Part shown: piece after piece, positions 25,261-31,715 of the stretch | Layout of the letters: each line of letters begins with the position of its first letter | How positions within the stretch are numbered: position 1 is the stretch's first letter | Program-made: the position numbers and the translations under genes | Assembly (NCBI RefSeq): GCF_003236365.1 | Contig: NZ_POTZ01000005.1 | Coordinates: 1-47,505 of the forward strand | Reading direction: 5' to 3' | DNA: 47,505 nt | Source of the DNA: Streptomyces sp. NTH33 | GTDB lineage: Bacteria; Actinomycetota; Actinomycetes; Streptomycetales; Streptomycetaceae | Notes under the pieces: generated by a model | What the model was told of the DNA's origin: nothing | Databases searched by the model: none | What the model saw: only the letters and a program-made list of their open reading frames with translations

Positions 25261-25955
25261 CCGTGTCCGAAGCACAGGAGTGCCTCGCCGAAGGGGCGGT
25301 GCCCGTGGGCGGGGCGACCCTCGTGTGGGCCACCTGGCAGCGCGAGGGTTTCCCCGAGCAGGCCGTGTCGCTGCGCCACGTGCCCGAGGCGAACGTGCTC
25401 GGGCCGAGGTCGCTGGGCGCTGCCGTGGTACTCGGCCGGATCGACGACCGCGTGCCCCGGGCACTGCGCGAGGCCGCGACCTCGGTGGGGACCGGAGCCG
25501 TACGCCGGGCGGCGACCGTCGGCGGCAACCTCGTCGGCAGCACTCTGCGCTGCCTGCTGCCGGCGGTGCTCGTGCTCGACGCACGGGCGACCGTGCTGGA
25601 GCCGGACGGCGTCCGCGAGACCGACCTCGCCGAAGTCCTGGCCAAGCGCCCCCTGCTGCTCGGCCTCCACTGGCGCGAACCCCTCGCCTGCGCTCACCAC
25701 AAGCAGCCCGGCGAGGCGGGCGGGCGGCCGCCGCTGGTCGTCGCCGCGGCCGTGCACGCGGAGGACGGCACGTCAGGCCGCCTCCGCGTCGCCGTGCGCG
25801 ACGGCTACGACGTGCTCACCGGCAGCGTCCCGTACGCCGCCGGCACCGAACAGCTTCTGCGGACCCTGCGCCACTCGGCCTTCTCCACGCTTCCCCCCAC
25901 GGCCTGGGAGGAGGTGCGCCGGCACGTCACCGGCGTGCTGGCCTCGATCGGCTGA
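25239..25955 (+). CDS. FAD-binding subunit of a molybdo-flavoprotein (orphan)
   Basis: 238-residue protein resembling the medium (FAD) subunit of xanthine/CO dehydrogenases. VGGATLVWA near residue 25 and AATVGGNLVGSTLR near 95, the FAD-contacting TxGGN motif, are present. The C-terminal CO-dehydrogenase flavoprotein domain is short. The start GTG at 25239 lies inside the end of the DedA gene. No molybdopterin or 2Fe-2S subunit gene is nearby, so it either serves a complex encoded elsewhere or has another redox role. Its stop abuts the stop of the convergent pyrophosphatase gene without a single base between them. Confidence 0.8.
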   Translation: MLLRLPVTVSEAQECLAEGAVPVGGATLVWATWQREGFPEQAVSLRHVPEANVLGPRSLGAAVVLGRIDDRVPRALREAATSVGTGAVRRAATVGGNLVGSTLRCLLPAVLVLDARATVLEPDGVRETDLAEVLAKRPLLLGLHWREPLACAHHKQPGEAGGRPPLVVAAAVHAEDGTSGRLRVAVRDGYDVLTGSVPYAAGTEQLLRTLRHSAFSTLPPTAWEEVRRHVTGVLASIG

Positions 25956-26453
25956 TCAGCTGCCGCCCGGTGCCGCCCGTGCGGCACGGTCGCGGGAGGC
26001 CTCGATCTCGGCGTACGCCTTCTCCCTGCCCTCCCAGTGCGAGCCCTCGACGCTCTTGCCGGGCTCGAGGTCCTTGTAGACCTCGAAGAAGTGGGTGATC
26101 TCCAGCTGGTCGAAGACAGGGATGTCTGTTATGTCCTGCACCTGGGCGTAGCGCGGGTCGTGGGCGGGCACGCACAGGATCTTCTCGTCCGGGCCGTGCT
26201 CGTCCTTCATGCAGAACATGCCGACAGCCCGGCATTCGATCACGCATCCGGGGAACGTCGGATCGCCCACCATGACGAGCGCGTCGAGCGGGTCCCCGTC
26301 GCGCCCGAGCGTTCCCTCGATGAAGCCGTAGTCGGCCGGGTACTTGGTCGAGGTGAACAGCATGCGGTCCAGCCGGATGCGGCGCATCTCGTGGTCCATC
26401 TCGTACTTGTTGCGGGACCCCTGGGGGATCTCCACGATCACGTCGAACTCCAC
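25956..26453 (-). CDS. ppa: Inorganic pyrophosphatase (family I)
   Basis: 165-residue soluble pyrophosphatase of normal length. NKYEMDHE near residue 17, YPADYGFIEGTLGRDGDPLDALV at about 38-60 in two motifs and the metal-binding DEKILCVP and DITDIPVF regions are conserved. It hydrolyses PPi to phosphate and drives biosynthesis. The start is GTG 26453 with AGGAGGGG upstream. Since Streptomyces chromosomes need one essential ppa, this copy at the border of an accessory island may be the only one or a second one; the window cannot tell. It is divergent from sufC across 217 bp that include the Lys-Thr repeat. Confidence 0.95.
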   Translation of the reverse strand: MEFDVIVEIPQGSRNKYEMDHEMRRIRLDRMLFTSTKYPADYGFIEGTLGRDGDPLDALVMVGDPTFPGCVIECRAVGMFCMKDEHGPDEKILCVPAHDPRYAQVQDITDIPVFDQLEITHFFEVYKDLEPGKSVEGSHWEGREKAYAEIEASRDRAARAAPGGS

Positions 26454-26602
26454 TGTCCCCTCCTGGTCGCGTCGGGGGACCAGGGACTGTCAGCGGCATG
26501 CTGCCACGGTTCACGGTGAGCCCCGTCACCGGCACGCCGATGCACATGTCCGGCATACATACCCATAGTGCCCCACCGGCCGGTCGTGTCCCGTTCCCCG
26601 CG

Positions 26603-26713
26603 ATGAAGAAGACGAAGAAAACGAAGAAAACAAAGAAAACGAAGAAGCCGAGGAAGAGGGGTGAGGCGGCATGGCAACGCTGGCCATCCACCACCTGCAC
26701 TGCCAGGTCCTGA
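26603..26713 (+). CDS. Possible Lys-Thr repeat leader peptide over the sufC start
   Basis: A 36-codon frame starting at ATG 26603 encodes MKKTKKTKKTKKTKKPRKRG and then runs over the sufC start in another register to a TAG at 26711. The repeat uses AAA, ACA and AAG codons that are uncommon in this GC-rich genome. If translated, ribosomes would reach a stop 41 bases inside sufC and could couple its expression. There is only a weak ribosome binding site (CCCCGCG precedes the ATG), so an untranslated purine-rich leader is an equal alternative. Confidence 0.3.
   Translation: MKKTKKTKKTKKTKKPRKRGEAAWQRWPSTTCTARS
26606..26650 (+). repeat. Five tandem 9-bp AAGAAAACG units before sufC
   Basis: Five near-identical 9-bp units (AAGAAGACG, AAGAAAACG, AAGAAAACA, AAGAAAACG, AAGAAGCCG) form an A-rich purine tract in otherwise very GC-rich DNA. 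The tract ends 20 bases before the sufC start, just upstream of its ribosome binding site, where it would keep the mRNA unfolded. Confidence 0.85.
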
Positions 26714-27435
26714 CCGATCACGGTCCGAAGGAGATCCTGCGCGGTGTCGACCTGACCGTGCGGCAGGGCGAGACGCACGCCCTCATGGGGCCGAACGGCT
26801 CCGGCAAGACCACCCTCGCCTACGCCCTCGCCGGGCACCCCAAGTACCAGGTCACCTCCGGCACCGTGACCCTGGACGGGGAGGACCTGCTCGCCATGAA
26901 GGTCGACGAGCGGGCGCGGGCCGGGGTGTTCCTGGCCATGCAGTACCCGGTCGAGGTCCCCGGCGTCTCCATGGCCAACTTCCTGCGGTCGGCCGCCACC
27001 GCGGTGCGCGGCGAGGCCCCGCGGCTGCGCACCTGGCTGAAGGAGGTCAGGGCGGCGATGGAGCGGCTCCAGATCGACCCGTCCTTCGCCGAGCGGAACG
27101 TCAACGAGGGCTTCTCCGGGGGTGAGAAGAAGCGTCACGAGATCCTTCAGCTGGAGCTCCTGAGGCCGAGGATCGCCATTCTGGACGAGACCGACTCCGG
27201 CCTGGACATCGACGCGCTGCGCATCGTCTCCGAGGGCGTCAACCGGGTCCGCGCCACCGGCGAGGTCGCCACCCTGCTGATCACCCACTACACACGCATC
27301 CTGCGCTACGTCCACCCCGATCACGTGCACGTCTTCGCGGAGGGCCGGATCGCCGACTCCGGCGGCCCGGAACTCGCCGAGAGGCTGGAGGAGGAGGGGT
27401 ACGAGGCGTACGTGAGGACCGCCGCCGACGGATGA
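26671..27435 (+). CDS. sufC: SufC-type ATPase, orphan copy
   Basis: 254-residue ABC ATPase with SufC features: Walker A GPNGSGKTTL near residue 37, Q-loop in FLAMQYPVEVPGV near 88, the SufC-specific signature FSGGEKKRHEILQ near 150, and LDETDSGLDIDAL near 172. SufC powers the SufBCD scaffold for Fe-S cluster assembly. No sufB, sufD or sufS accompanies it, so this is a stand-alone paralogue, perhaps used for cluster repair in non-growing cells. The start ATG 26671 follows GAGGGGTGAGG. It is the first gene of the dormancy island on the plus strand. Confidence 0.9.
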   Translation: MATLAIHHLHCQVLTDHGPKEILRGVDLTVRQGETHALMGPNGSGKTTLAYALAGHPKYQVTSGTVTLDGEDLLAMKVDERARAGVFLAMQYPVEVPGVSMANFLRSAATAVRGEAPRLRTWLKEVRAAMERLQIDPSFAERNVNEGFSGGEKKRHEILQLELLRPRIAILDETDSGLDIDALRIVSEGVNRVRATGEVATLLITHYTRILRYVHPDHVHVFAEGRIADSGGPELAERLEEEGYEAYVRTAADG

Positions 27436-27456
27436 GCCCGTCGGGCCGCCCGGATC

Positions 27457-27472
27457 GGGGCCGAACAACCCT
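27457..27472. promoter_or_regulatory. DosR-like site 2 (GGGGCCGAACAACCCT)
   Basis: GGGCCGAACAACCC differs at two of 14 positions from the site at 44930-44943 and matches the DosR-type half AGGGCCGAA. It lies 35-50 bases before the 5' end of the structured RNA at 27507, where an activator of a promoter starting there would sit; TGATGT at 27501-27506 is the nearest candidate for a promoter end, though it does not look like a good -10. Confidence 0.4.
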
Positions 27473-27506
27473 GGCGGGCCGGCGCTCCGTGTGGTGTGCT
27501 TGATGT

Positions 27507-27598
27507 GACGGGAAGGACCCCTCAAGGGACGCGGGGAAGCGGCGAAAGCCACGCACCGCGCAATCGGGATCCGCGAGAAGCGGGTAGTCCTTCCCGTC
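27507..27598 (+). ncRNA. Candidate branched structured RNA
   Basis: GACGGGAAGGAC (27507-27518) pairs perfectly over 12 bp with GTCCTTCCCGTC (27587-27598). Inside are three hairpins: CCC-TCAA-GGG (27519-27528); GCGG (27531-27534) with CCGC (27556-27559) enclosing GGC-GAAA-GCC (27541-27550), a GNRA tetraloop; and ATCCGC-GAGAA-GCGGGT (27569-27585). This is a closed multi-branch fold, not a terminator. The strand is assigned from the gene order (220 bases upstream of the Rv1733c-like gene) and the GNRA loop. It resembles no riboswitch class I know; cobalamin, SAM-IV and ydaO motifs were considered and do not fit. Confidence 0.5.
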
Positions 27599-27816
27599 CC
27601 CGTGTGTTCCCCTATGTTCCCCCGTGTGTTCGCTCTCGTGCCGGTCACGCCTCGGCCGTCCCGCGCCCTCCGGTGGTCCCGGCAGGACGGGGCTGATCGG
27701 CCCTCTCCTTCCGCCCGGCATGGGCCGGTCGGACGGCGGATGTCACCCGATCGGCCCATGTGCCCCTCCCCACCCGCTGTCACCTTCGGAAGTACGGGGG
27801 AAGGAGGTGGAGACCG
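27599..27816. other. Leader between the structured RNA and the Rv1733c-like gene
   Basis: No gene. CCCCGTGTGTTC occurs twice (27598-27609 and 27620-27631). Two GATCGGCCC cores follow, in GGGGCTGATCGGCCCT (27689-27704) and CACCCGATCGGCCCA (27744-27758); these are partial palindromes of the GGGCCGNNCGGCCC type also seen at 40102-40115 and could be operator half-sites for the gene at 27817. Confidence 0.4.
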
Positions 27817-28395
27817 ATGAGCGGCAAGAGGAGCACGAAGCAGCGGCTGTGGCGGTGGCGCAGCAACCCGCTGCGCCGTCACGACGACGTCGTCGAGGCC
27901 TGGATCGTCCTGGTGATGTGGGTGGTGATCCTGGTCGGCGGCGCGCTCATGTGGACGGTGACGGCGCGAGCCGCCGGCCAGGAGTTCGCCTGGCAGCGTG
28001 CCGACCGGCATGCGGTCCCGGCTGCCCTGCTCACCGACGCCCCGCAGAGCACGTCGACCGGAAGCGACGGCTACCGGGCACTGGCGAAGGTCCGCTGGAC
28101 CGCCCCCGACGGCACCACTCGCACCGCACACACCCTGGTGCCCAGTGGTCTGCGCTCCGGAACGGCGGTCACCGTCTGGCAGAACGGCCGGGGCGCCCTG
28201 AGTACCGAGCCGCCCGGCCCGGCCGAGGCAGGGGTCGAGGCCGTCTTCTTCGGCGGAGCGGCCGCGGTCGGCTTCTCCGGCCTCGCCTACGGCACAGCGG
28301 CCCTCGCGCGGTGGCGCCTCGACAGGCGCCGCTACGACCAGTGGGGCGCGGAGTGGGACGCCGTCGGCCCGCGGTGGGACCAGAAGACCGGCTGA
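27817..28395 (+). CDS. Rv1733c-family membrane protein
   Basis: 192-residue protein with two hydrophobic segments, WIVLVMWVVILVGGALMW at about residues 30-50 and an alanine/glycine-rich one near 150-170, flanking a ~90-residue extracytoplasmic domain (VRWTAPDGTTRTAHTLVPSG). The C-terminus is the characteristic basic/aromatic RRRYDQWGAEWDAVGPRW. This is the Rv1733c architecture; Rv1733c is a DosR-regulated latency antigen in M. tuberculosis with unknown function. AAGGAGG lies 9 bases before ATG 27817. Its long leader contains the structured RNA and possible DosR-like sites. The next gene follows after 95 bases. Confidence 0.85.
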   Translation: MSGKRSTKQRLWRWRSNPLRRHDDVVEAWIVLVMWVVILVGGALMWTVTARAAGQEFAWQRADRHAVPAALLTDAPQSTSTGSDGYRALAKVRWTAPDGTTRTAHTLVPSGLRSGTAVTVWQNGRGALSTEPPGPAEAGVEAVFFGGAAAVGFSGLAYGTAALARWRLDRRRYDQWGAEWDAVGPRWDQKTG

Positions 28396-28490
28396 CGACG
28401 CGCTCCGACGGATCCGGCGCAGCGGGTCGTGGCGCTTGCGGCCCGCCCGCCGTCGCCCCACTGCCGGAGAAGAAGCATCAGGAGTGGCGC

Positions 28491-29819
28491 ATGCGTTACG
28501 AGAACCGCGCGGACGCAGGGTGGCGCCTGGCCCGGCACCTGGAGCGCCTGCGCGACACGCACGTGGTGGTACTGGGCGTCCCCCGGGGCGGTGTCCCGGT
28601 GGCGTTCGAAGTGGCCCGGCACCTCGGCGCGCCGCTGGATCTGGCCGTCGTACGCAAGCTGCGCGTGCCCTGGCAGCCGGAGCTGGGCTTCGGTGCCCTC
28701 GGCGAGCACGGCGTCCGCGTCCTCAACCAGGACGTCCTGCGGGAGAGCGGGCTGAGTTCCACCGAGCGGGAGGCCCTCGAACGGGCCGAGCGGGCGGAAC
28801 TGGAGCGGCGGGTACGCCGCTGGCGGGACGACCGGGCACCGGTGCCCCTGGCCGGCCGCGGCGCCGTGGTCCTGCACGACGGGGTGGCGACCGGCGCGGC
28901 CGCCGAGGCCGCCTGCCGGGTGGCCCGGGTGCGCGGCGCGGCCCGTGTGGTCCTCGCCGTACCGGTCGGGCCGGAGGAGTCCCTGGCGCGTCTGCGCACG
29001 GTGGCGGACGAGGTCGTCTGCCCTCAGCCCCTGCGCCACCTCGGTTCCGTCGCCGCCTGGTACGAGGACTTCGCCCCGGTCACCGACGCGGAGATCGGCG
29101 CGCTGCTGACCGAGGCCGAACGGACCGTCCCGGCTCCCGGCCACGACCTCCCCGAGCACCTGTCGCCGGGCCGGGCGGTGGAGGTGCCGGCCCGCCGGGT
29201 ACGGATGGCCGCCCGGCTCACGCTGCCCCCGACGGCCCGGGCGGTGGTGGTCCTCGCCCACGCCGGCAGCGGCGGCCGGCGCGACCCGCGCCACCAGTAC
29301 GTCGCCACCGCGCTCCACCGGGCGGGCCTGGGCACCCTGCTGCTCGATCTGCTCACCGAGGACGAGGAACGCAACCCGCACAACGTCTTCGACATCACCC
29401 TGCTGGCCCGGCGCCTGCACACCGCGTCCGACTGGCTCCGCCGGGAAACCGGCCTGCCCGTGAGCCACTGCGCCACCGGCACCGGCGCCGGGGCCGCCCT
29501 GGAAGCAGCCGCGGCCGACGACGACATCCGCGCCGTCGTCTGCGTCGGCGGCCGCCCCGACCTGGCCGCTCCCGCGGCACTGGCCCGGGTGCGCGCCCCC
29601 ACCCTGCTCGTCGTCGGCGCCCTGGACACCCGGCTGCTCGGCCTCAACCATCTGGCCGCAAACTGGATGCGCTGCGACCACCGCGTCCACGTCGTCCCCG
29701 GCGCCACCCACCTCTTCACCGAGCCGGGCGCGCTCGAAGCCGTCGCGGAACTGGCCCGCGACTGGTTCGGCACCCACCTCTCCAGGACGGACGCGCGAGC
29801 GCTGCAGGGGCCACGATGA
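28491..29819 (+). CDS. Phosphoribosyltransferase-hydrolase fusion (Rv0571c-like)
   Basis: 442-residue fusion. Residues 1-~210 are a phosphoribosyltransferase; its PRPP loop reads VVLHDGVATGAAA near 125, where most relatives have two acidic residues (VDDG). Residues ~240-435 are a dienelactone-hydrolase-like alpha/beta fold with VVVLAHAGSGGRRD, VVGALDTRLL (acid) and VPGATHLF (His). At the nucleophile elbow the usual GASTGAAAAL is CATGTGAGAAL, so the catalytic Ser is replaced by Gly. Rv0571c, a DosR-regulon member of M. tuberculosis, has the same two domains and nearly the same length. AGGAG precedes ATG 28491. Function is unproven. Confidence 0.85.
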   Translation: MRYENRADAGWRLARHLERLRDTHVVVLGVPRGGVPVAFEVARHLGAPLDLAVVRKLRVPWQPELGFGALGEHGVRVLNQDVLRESGLSSTEREALERAERAELERRVRRWRDDRAPVPLAGRGAVVLHDGVATGAAAEAACRVARVRGAARVVLAVPVGPEESLARLRTVADEVVCPQPLRHLGSVAAWYEDFAPVTDAEIGALLTEAERTVPAPGHDLPEHLSPGRAVEVPARRVRMAARLTLPPTARAVVVLAHAGSGGRRDPRHQYVATALHRAGLGTLLLDLLTEDEERNPHNVFDITLLARRLHTASDWLRRETGLPVSHCATGTGAGAALEAAAADDDIRAVVCVGGRPDLAAPAALARVRAPTLLVVGALDTRLLGLNHLAANWMRCDHRVHVVPGATHLFTEPGALEAVAELARDWFGTHLSRTDARALQGPR

Positions 29820-29838
29820 CCGGCCGCGCGATGACCGG

Positions 29839-29988
29839 CTACCAGGCGGGGTGATCCGGCTCCCCGTCGGCGACCTCGTACGTCTTGGTCCAGGTGGCCC
29901 CGCATCGGCAGCGGGAGTACTCGACCAGCTCCCCTTCCTCGGAGACGCCCAGTCCCTGACTGAGTCGTACGTGCACGTGATCGCCCAT
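29839..29988 (-). CDS. Small zinc-ribbon-like hypothetical protein
   Basis: 49-residue protein, MGDHVHVRLSQGLGVSEEGE then YSRCRCGATWTKTYEV. The CRCGATW segment resembles half a zinc ribbon, and the protein could bind zinc as a dimer. GGAG lies about 12 bases before the ATG, a loose fit; in-frame sequence extends upstream without a better start. It is convergent with the fusion gene (19 bases between stops) and divergent from the DUF1876 gene, sharing with it the region that contains the GGTC repeat and a DosR-like site. I cannot name a family. Confidence 0.55.
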   Translation of the reverse strand: MGDHVHVRLSQGLGVSEEGELVEYSRCRCGATWTKTYEVADGEPDHPAW

Positions 29989-30122
29989 GAGAAACCGTTC
30001 TCCATAACTGTCCGGAATCCCCTTATCGTGACGACTTGTCTCCTTGGCGGCAATGCCGCAGCTCACACTTCGCGGGCACGGTTCCGCGGTGCGGGGGCCG
30101 CTGCCGGGCCGGGACGGCGGCC

Positions 30123-30150
30123 GGTCGGTCGGTCGGTCGGTCGGTCGGTC
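30123..30150. repeat. Seven tandem GGTC units
   Basis: GGTC is repeated seven times without error in the divergent promoter region, ending 4 bases before the DosR-like site at 30155. Such tetranucleotide runs slip easily and could vary promoter spacing between strains. Confidence 0.95.
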
Positions 30151-30154
30151 GGCA

Positions 30155-30169
30155 GGGACGTTCGGCTCT
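30155..30169. promoter_or_regulatory. DosR-like site 3 (GGGACGTTCGGCTCT)
   Basis: This agrees at 13 of 15 positions with the mycobacterial DosR box half-pair GGGACTTTCGGCCCT. It lies 69-83 bp upstream of the DUF1876 gene, whose homologue Rv1738 is DosR-controlled, and 167 bp upstream of the divergent small zinc-ribbon gene. It is the best single match in the window. Confidence 0.55.
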
Positions 30170-30237
30170 GGTGGTGCGCACCGGATCGCGCGCACCGTGG
30201 GAAACGGGAGGGACGCCTTCGTACGGAAGTGATCACG

Positions 30238-30495
30238 ATGGAAGCCAAGCGTTGGACCGTGCAGATCTACCTCACCGGGGACGGTGACGAGACTCACGCA
30301 CGCGCCGTGCTCACCACCCGCGACACGGCGACGGTCACGGGCCGGGGCGCGGCCCGGCGCAACCCGGACGACCGGCCGGTACCGGAGATCGGCGACGAGC
30401 TGGCCGCGAGCCGGGCCCTGGAGGACCTCGCCATCCGGCTGCACGACGTGGCCGCGGACGACATCGTCGACATGGCCGGCCCCGTTCGGGCCTGA
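30238..30495 (+). CDS. DUF1876 protein, Rv1738/Rv2632c-like
   Basis: 85-residue protein, MEAKRWTVQIYLTGDGDETH, then ARAVLTTRDTATVTGRGAAR, an acidic-to-aliphatic helix ELAASRALEDLAIRLHD and a short tail. It has the family's beta-alpha layout over its full length. In M. tuberculosis Rv1738 is among the most strongly hypoxia-induced DosR genes and its fold resembles ribosome hibernation factors; a role in translation arrest is proposed, not shown. The ATG at 30238 has GGAAG upstream. A strong convergent terminator follows at 30535. Confidence 0.92.
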   Translation: MEAKRWTVQIYLTGDGDETHARAVLTTRDTATVTGRGAARRNPDDRPVPEIGDELAASRALEDLAIRLHDVAADDIVDMAGPVRA

Positions 30496-30534
30496 CGACG
30501 CGGAACCGGCGGGGATCCGGCGAGGCCGTCTCGT

Positions 30535-30570
30535 GGCCGCGCCACCGGCACGAACGCCGGTGGCGCGGCC
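30535..30570. terminator. Bidirectional hairpin between DUF1876 and a USP gene
   Basis: GGCCGCGCCACCGGC (30535-30549) and GCCGGTGGCGCGGCC (30556-30570) form a perfect 15-bp stem with the loop ACGAAC, placed between two convergent genes (stops at 30495 and 30596). Confidence 0.85.
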
Positions 30571-30595
30571 GGGGCGTCCGGCCGGTCACCCGCCG

Positions 30596-31471
30596 TCACA
30601 CCCGCGCAGGCACGATCGCCACCGGGCACTGCGCGTGGTGCAGCAGCGCGTGGTCGGTCCGGCCGAGCTGAAGACCGAAGTACCCCACCCTGCGCCGCGC
30701 CCCGACGACCACGAGGTCGGCCGCGGCCGAGCGGTCCACCAGTACCCTGTGCGCCGGTCCCTCGACGGTCACGCCACGCACCTGGACTCCGGGGTGTTCG
30801 GGGGCCGCCTCGCGCAGCAGCTCATCCAGCAGGGCGGCGGCCCGCTCCTCGTACCCGCCGGCCGGTTCCGCCTCCGGTGCCGTGCCGCCGGGCGTCCCCT
30901 GTGCGGGGCTGCGCCAGGCCCGCACGACGTCGAGGACGCAGCCGCGTGTCTCGGCCTCGCGGAACGCGAACCGCGCCGCCTCCTCGCCGGTGCCGGGCTC
31001 ACCCGCGCCGAGCAGGATCCGCCCGTGCGTGCCGGCCGGGCCGTCGTTGTCACCGCGGACCACGACCACCGGACCGTGCGCCCGGGCTGCCACGGCCAGG
31101 CTGGTCGAGCCCAGCAGCAGTCCGCTCAGTTCACCGCGCCCGCGCCGGCCGGTCACCAGGACGGAGGCGTTGTTGCCCTCCCTCAGCAGGGCCGAGACCG
31201 TGTCCTCGGGGATGATCTCGGTGGAGACCTCCACCTCCGGATTGCGCCTGCGCGCCCGCTCCGCCGCATAGCCGACGATGTGCTCGGCCGTGGTCTGCTC
31301 CGCGGGACGCTCCGCACCACCGGTGGGAACAGGACCTTCGTAGCGCTCCCACCAGGAGGCGTACACCAGCCGCAGCGGCAGACCGTGCCGGGCGGCCTCG
31401 TCCACCGCCCAGTCCACCGCCGTCAGGCTCGATTCGGATCCGTCGACGCCCACGACCAGGGGCAGTCCCAT
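30596..31471 (-). CDS. Universal stress protein, tandem-domain (USP A)
   Basis: 291-residue protein with two UspA domains. Domain 1 begins PLVVGVDGSESSLTAVDWA and has the ATP-binding VLVTGRRGRGELSGLLLGS near 105; domain 2 begins near 150 (GRILLGAGEP) and ends VVVGARRRVGYFGLQLG and HHAQCPVAIVPARV. The second nucleotide motif is modified (GARRR for G-S-R-G). Tandem USPs such as Rv1996 and Rv2623 bind ATP and slow growth in hypoxia. ATG 31471 is preferred to the upstream start because GGTGAGAAG lies before it. A possible operator palindrome is 78 bp upstream. Confidence 0.93.
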   Translation of the reverse strand: MGLPLVVGVDGSESSLTAVDWAVDEAARHGLPLRLVYASWWERYEGPVPTGGAERPAEQTTAEHIVGYAAERARRRNPEVEVSTEIIPEDTVSALLREGNNASVLVTGRRGRGELSGLLLGSTSLAVAARAHGPVVVVRGDNDGPAGTHGRILLGAGEPGTGEEAARFAFREAETRGCVLDVVRAWRSPAQGTPGGTAPEAEPAGGYEERAAALLDELLREAAPEHPGVQVRGVTVEGPAHRVLVDRSAAADLVVVGARRRVGYFGLQLGRTDHALLHHAQCPVAIVPARV

Positions 31472-31548
31472 GCTTCTCACCGCCTTCCGCCTGGCTGCCA
31501 CCTCGTGCGACAGGAGGTCCCACTGTCACCGTCGCACCCCTGGGCACC

Positions 31549-31567
31549 GACGGCACGACGTGCCGTC
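31549..31567. promoter_or_regulatory. Palindrome upstream of USP A
   Basis: GACGGCAC (31549-31556) and GTGCCGTC (31560-31567) form an 8-bp inverted repeat around GAC, about 80 bp before the USP A start. A second symmetric core, GCCGGACGGCCC, lies at 31581-31592. They may be operators, though in such GC-rich DNA short palindromes are common. Confidence 0.35.
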
Positions 31568-31631
31568 CCCGGTCGCCGAAGCCGGACGGCCCCGGTGGCG
31601 CGGCGGTCCGTGGGATGTGCCGCACCGGGCG

Positions 31632-31712
31632 TCAGTCGTGCGCGACGACCGCGACGGGGGCGGTGGCGTGGTGCAGGACGCCGTGGGTGACAGGTCCGAT
31701 GCGGGTGCCGAC
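31632..31712 (-). pseudogene. C-terminal tail of a universal stress protein
   Basis: The minus strand reads VGTRIGPVTHGVLHHATAPVAVVAHD to a TGA at 31632-31634 (given here in one piece only as its two motifs RIGPVTHGVLHH and PVAVVAHD). This is the last ~26 residues of a UspA domain, near-identical to the end of the USP at 37030. The other ~270 residues are missing; at about 31712 the sequence passes straight into the nicotinate phosphoribosyltransferase remnant on the plus strand. Confidence 0.75.
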
Positions 31713-31715
31713 CGC

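Noticed and set aside
25261..26098. Arg-rich frame at 25280-26098
   Set aside because: Out-of-frame shadow of the FAD-binding gene; its product is almost entirely Arg, Gly, Ala and Pro.
26498..26713. 71-codon frame starting at 26498 as a histone-like protein
   Set aside because: The part before ATG 26603 has no coding bias, and the basic part is only 20 residues; a leader peptide is the most that can be argued.
27507..27598. Inverted repeat as a simple terminator of sufC
   Set aside because: The arms are 68 bases apart and the interior folds into further hairpins; a terminator has a short loop.
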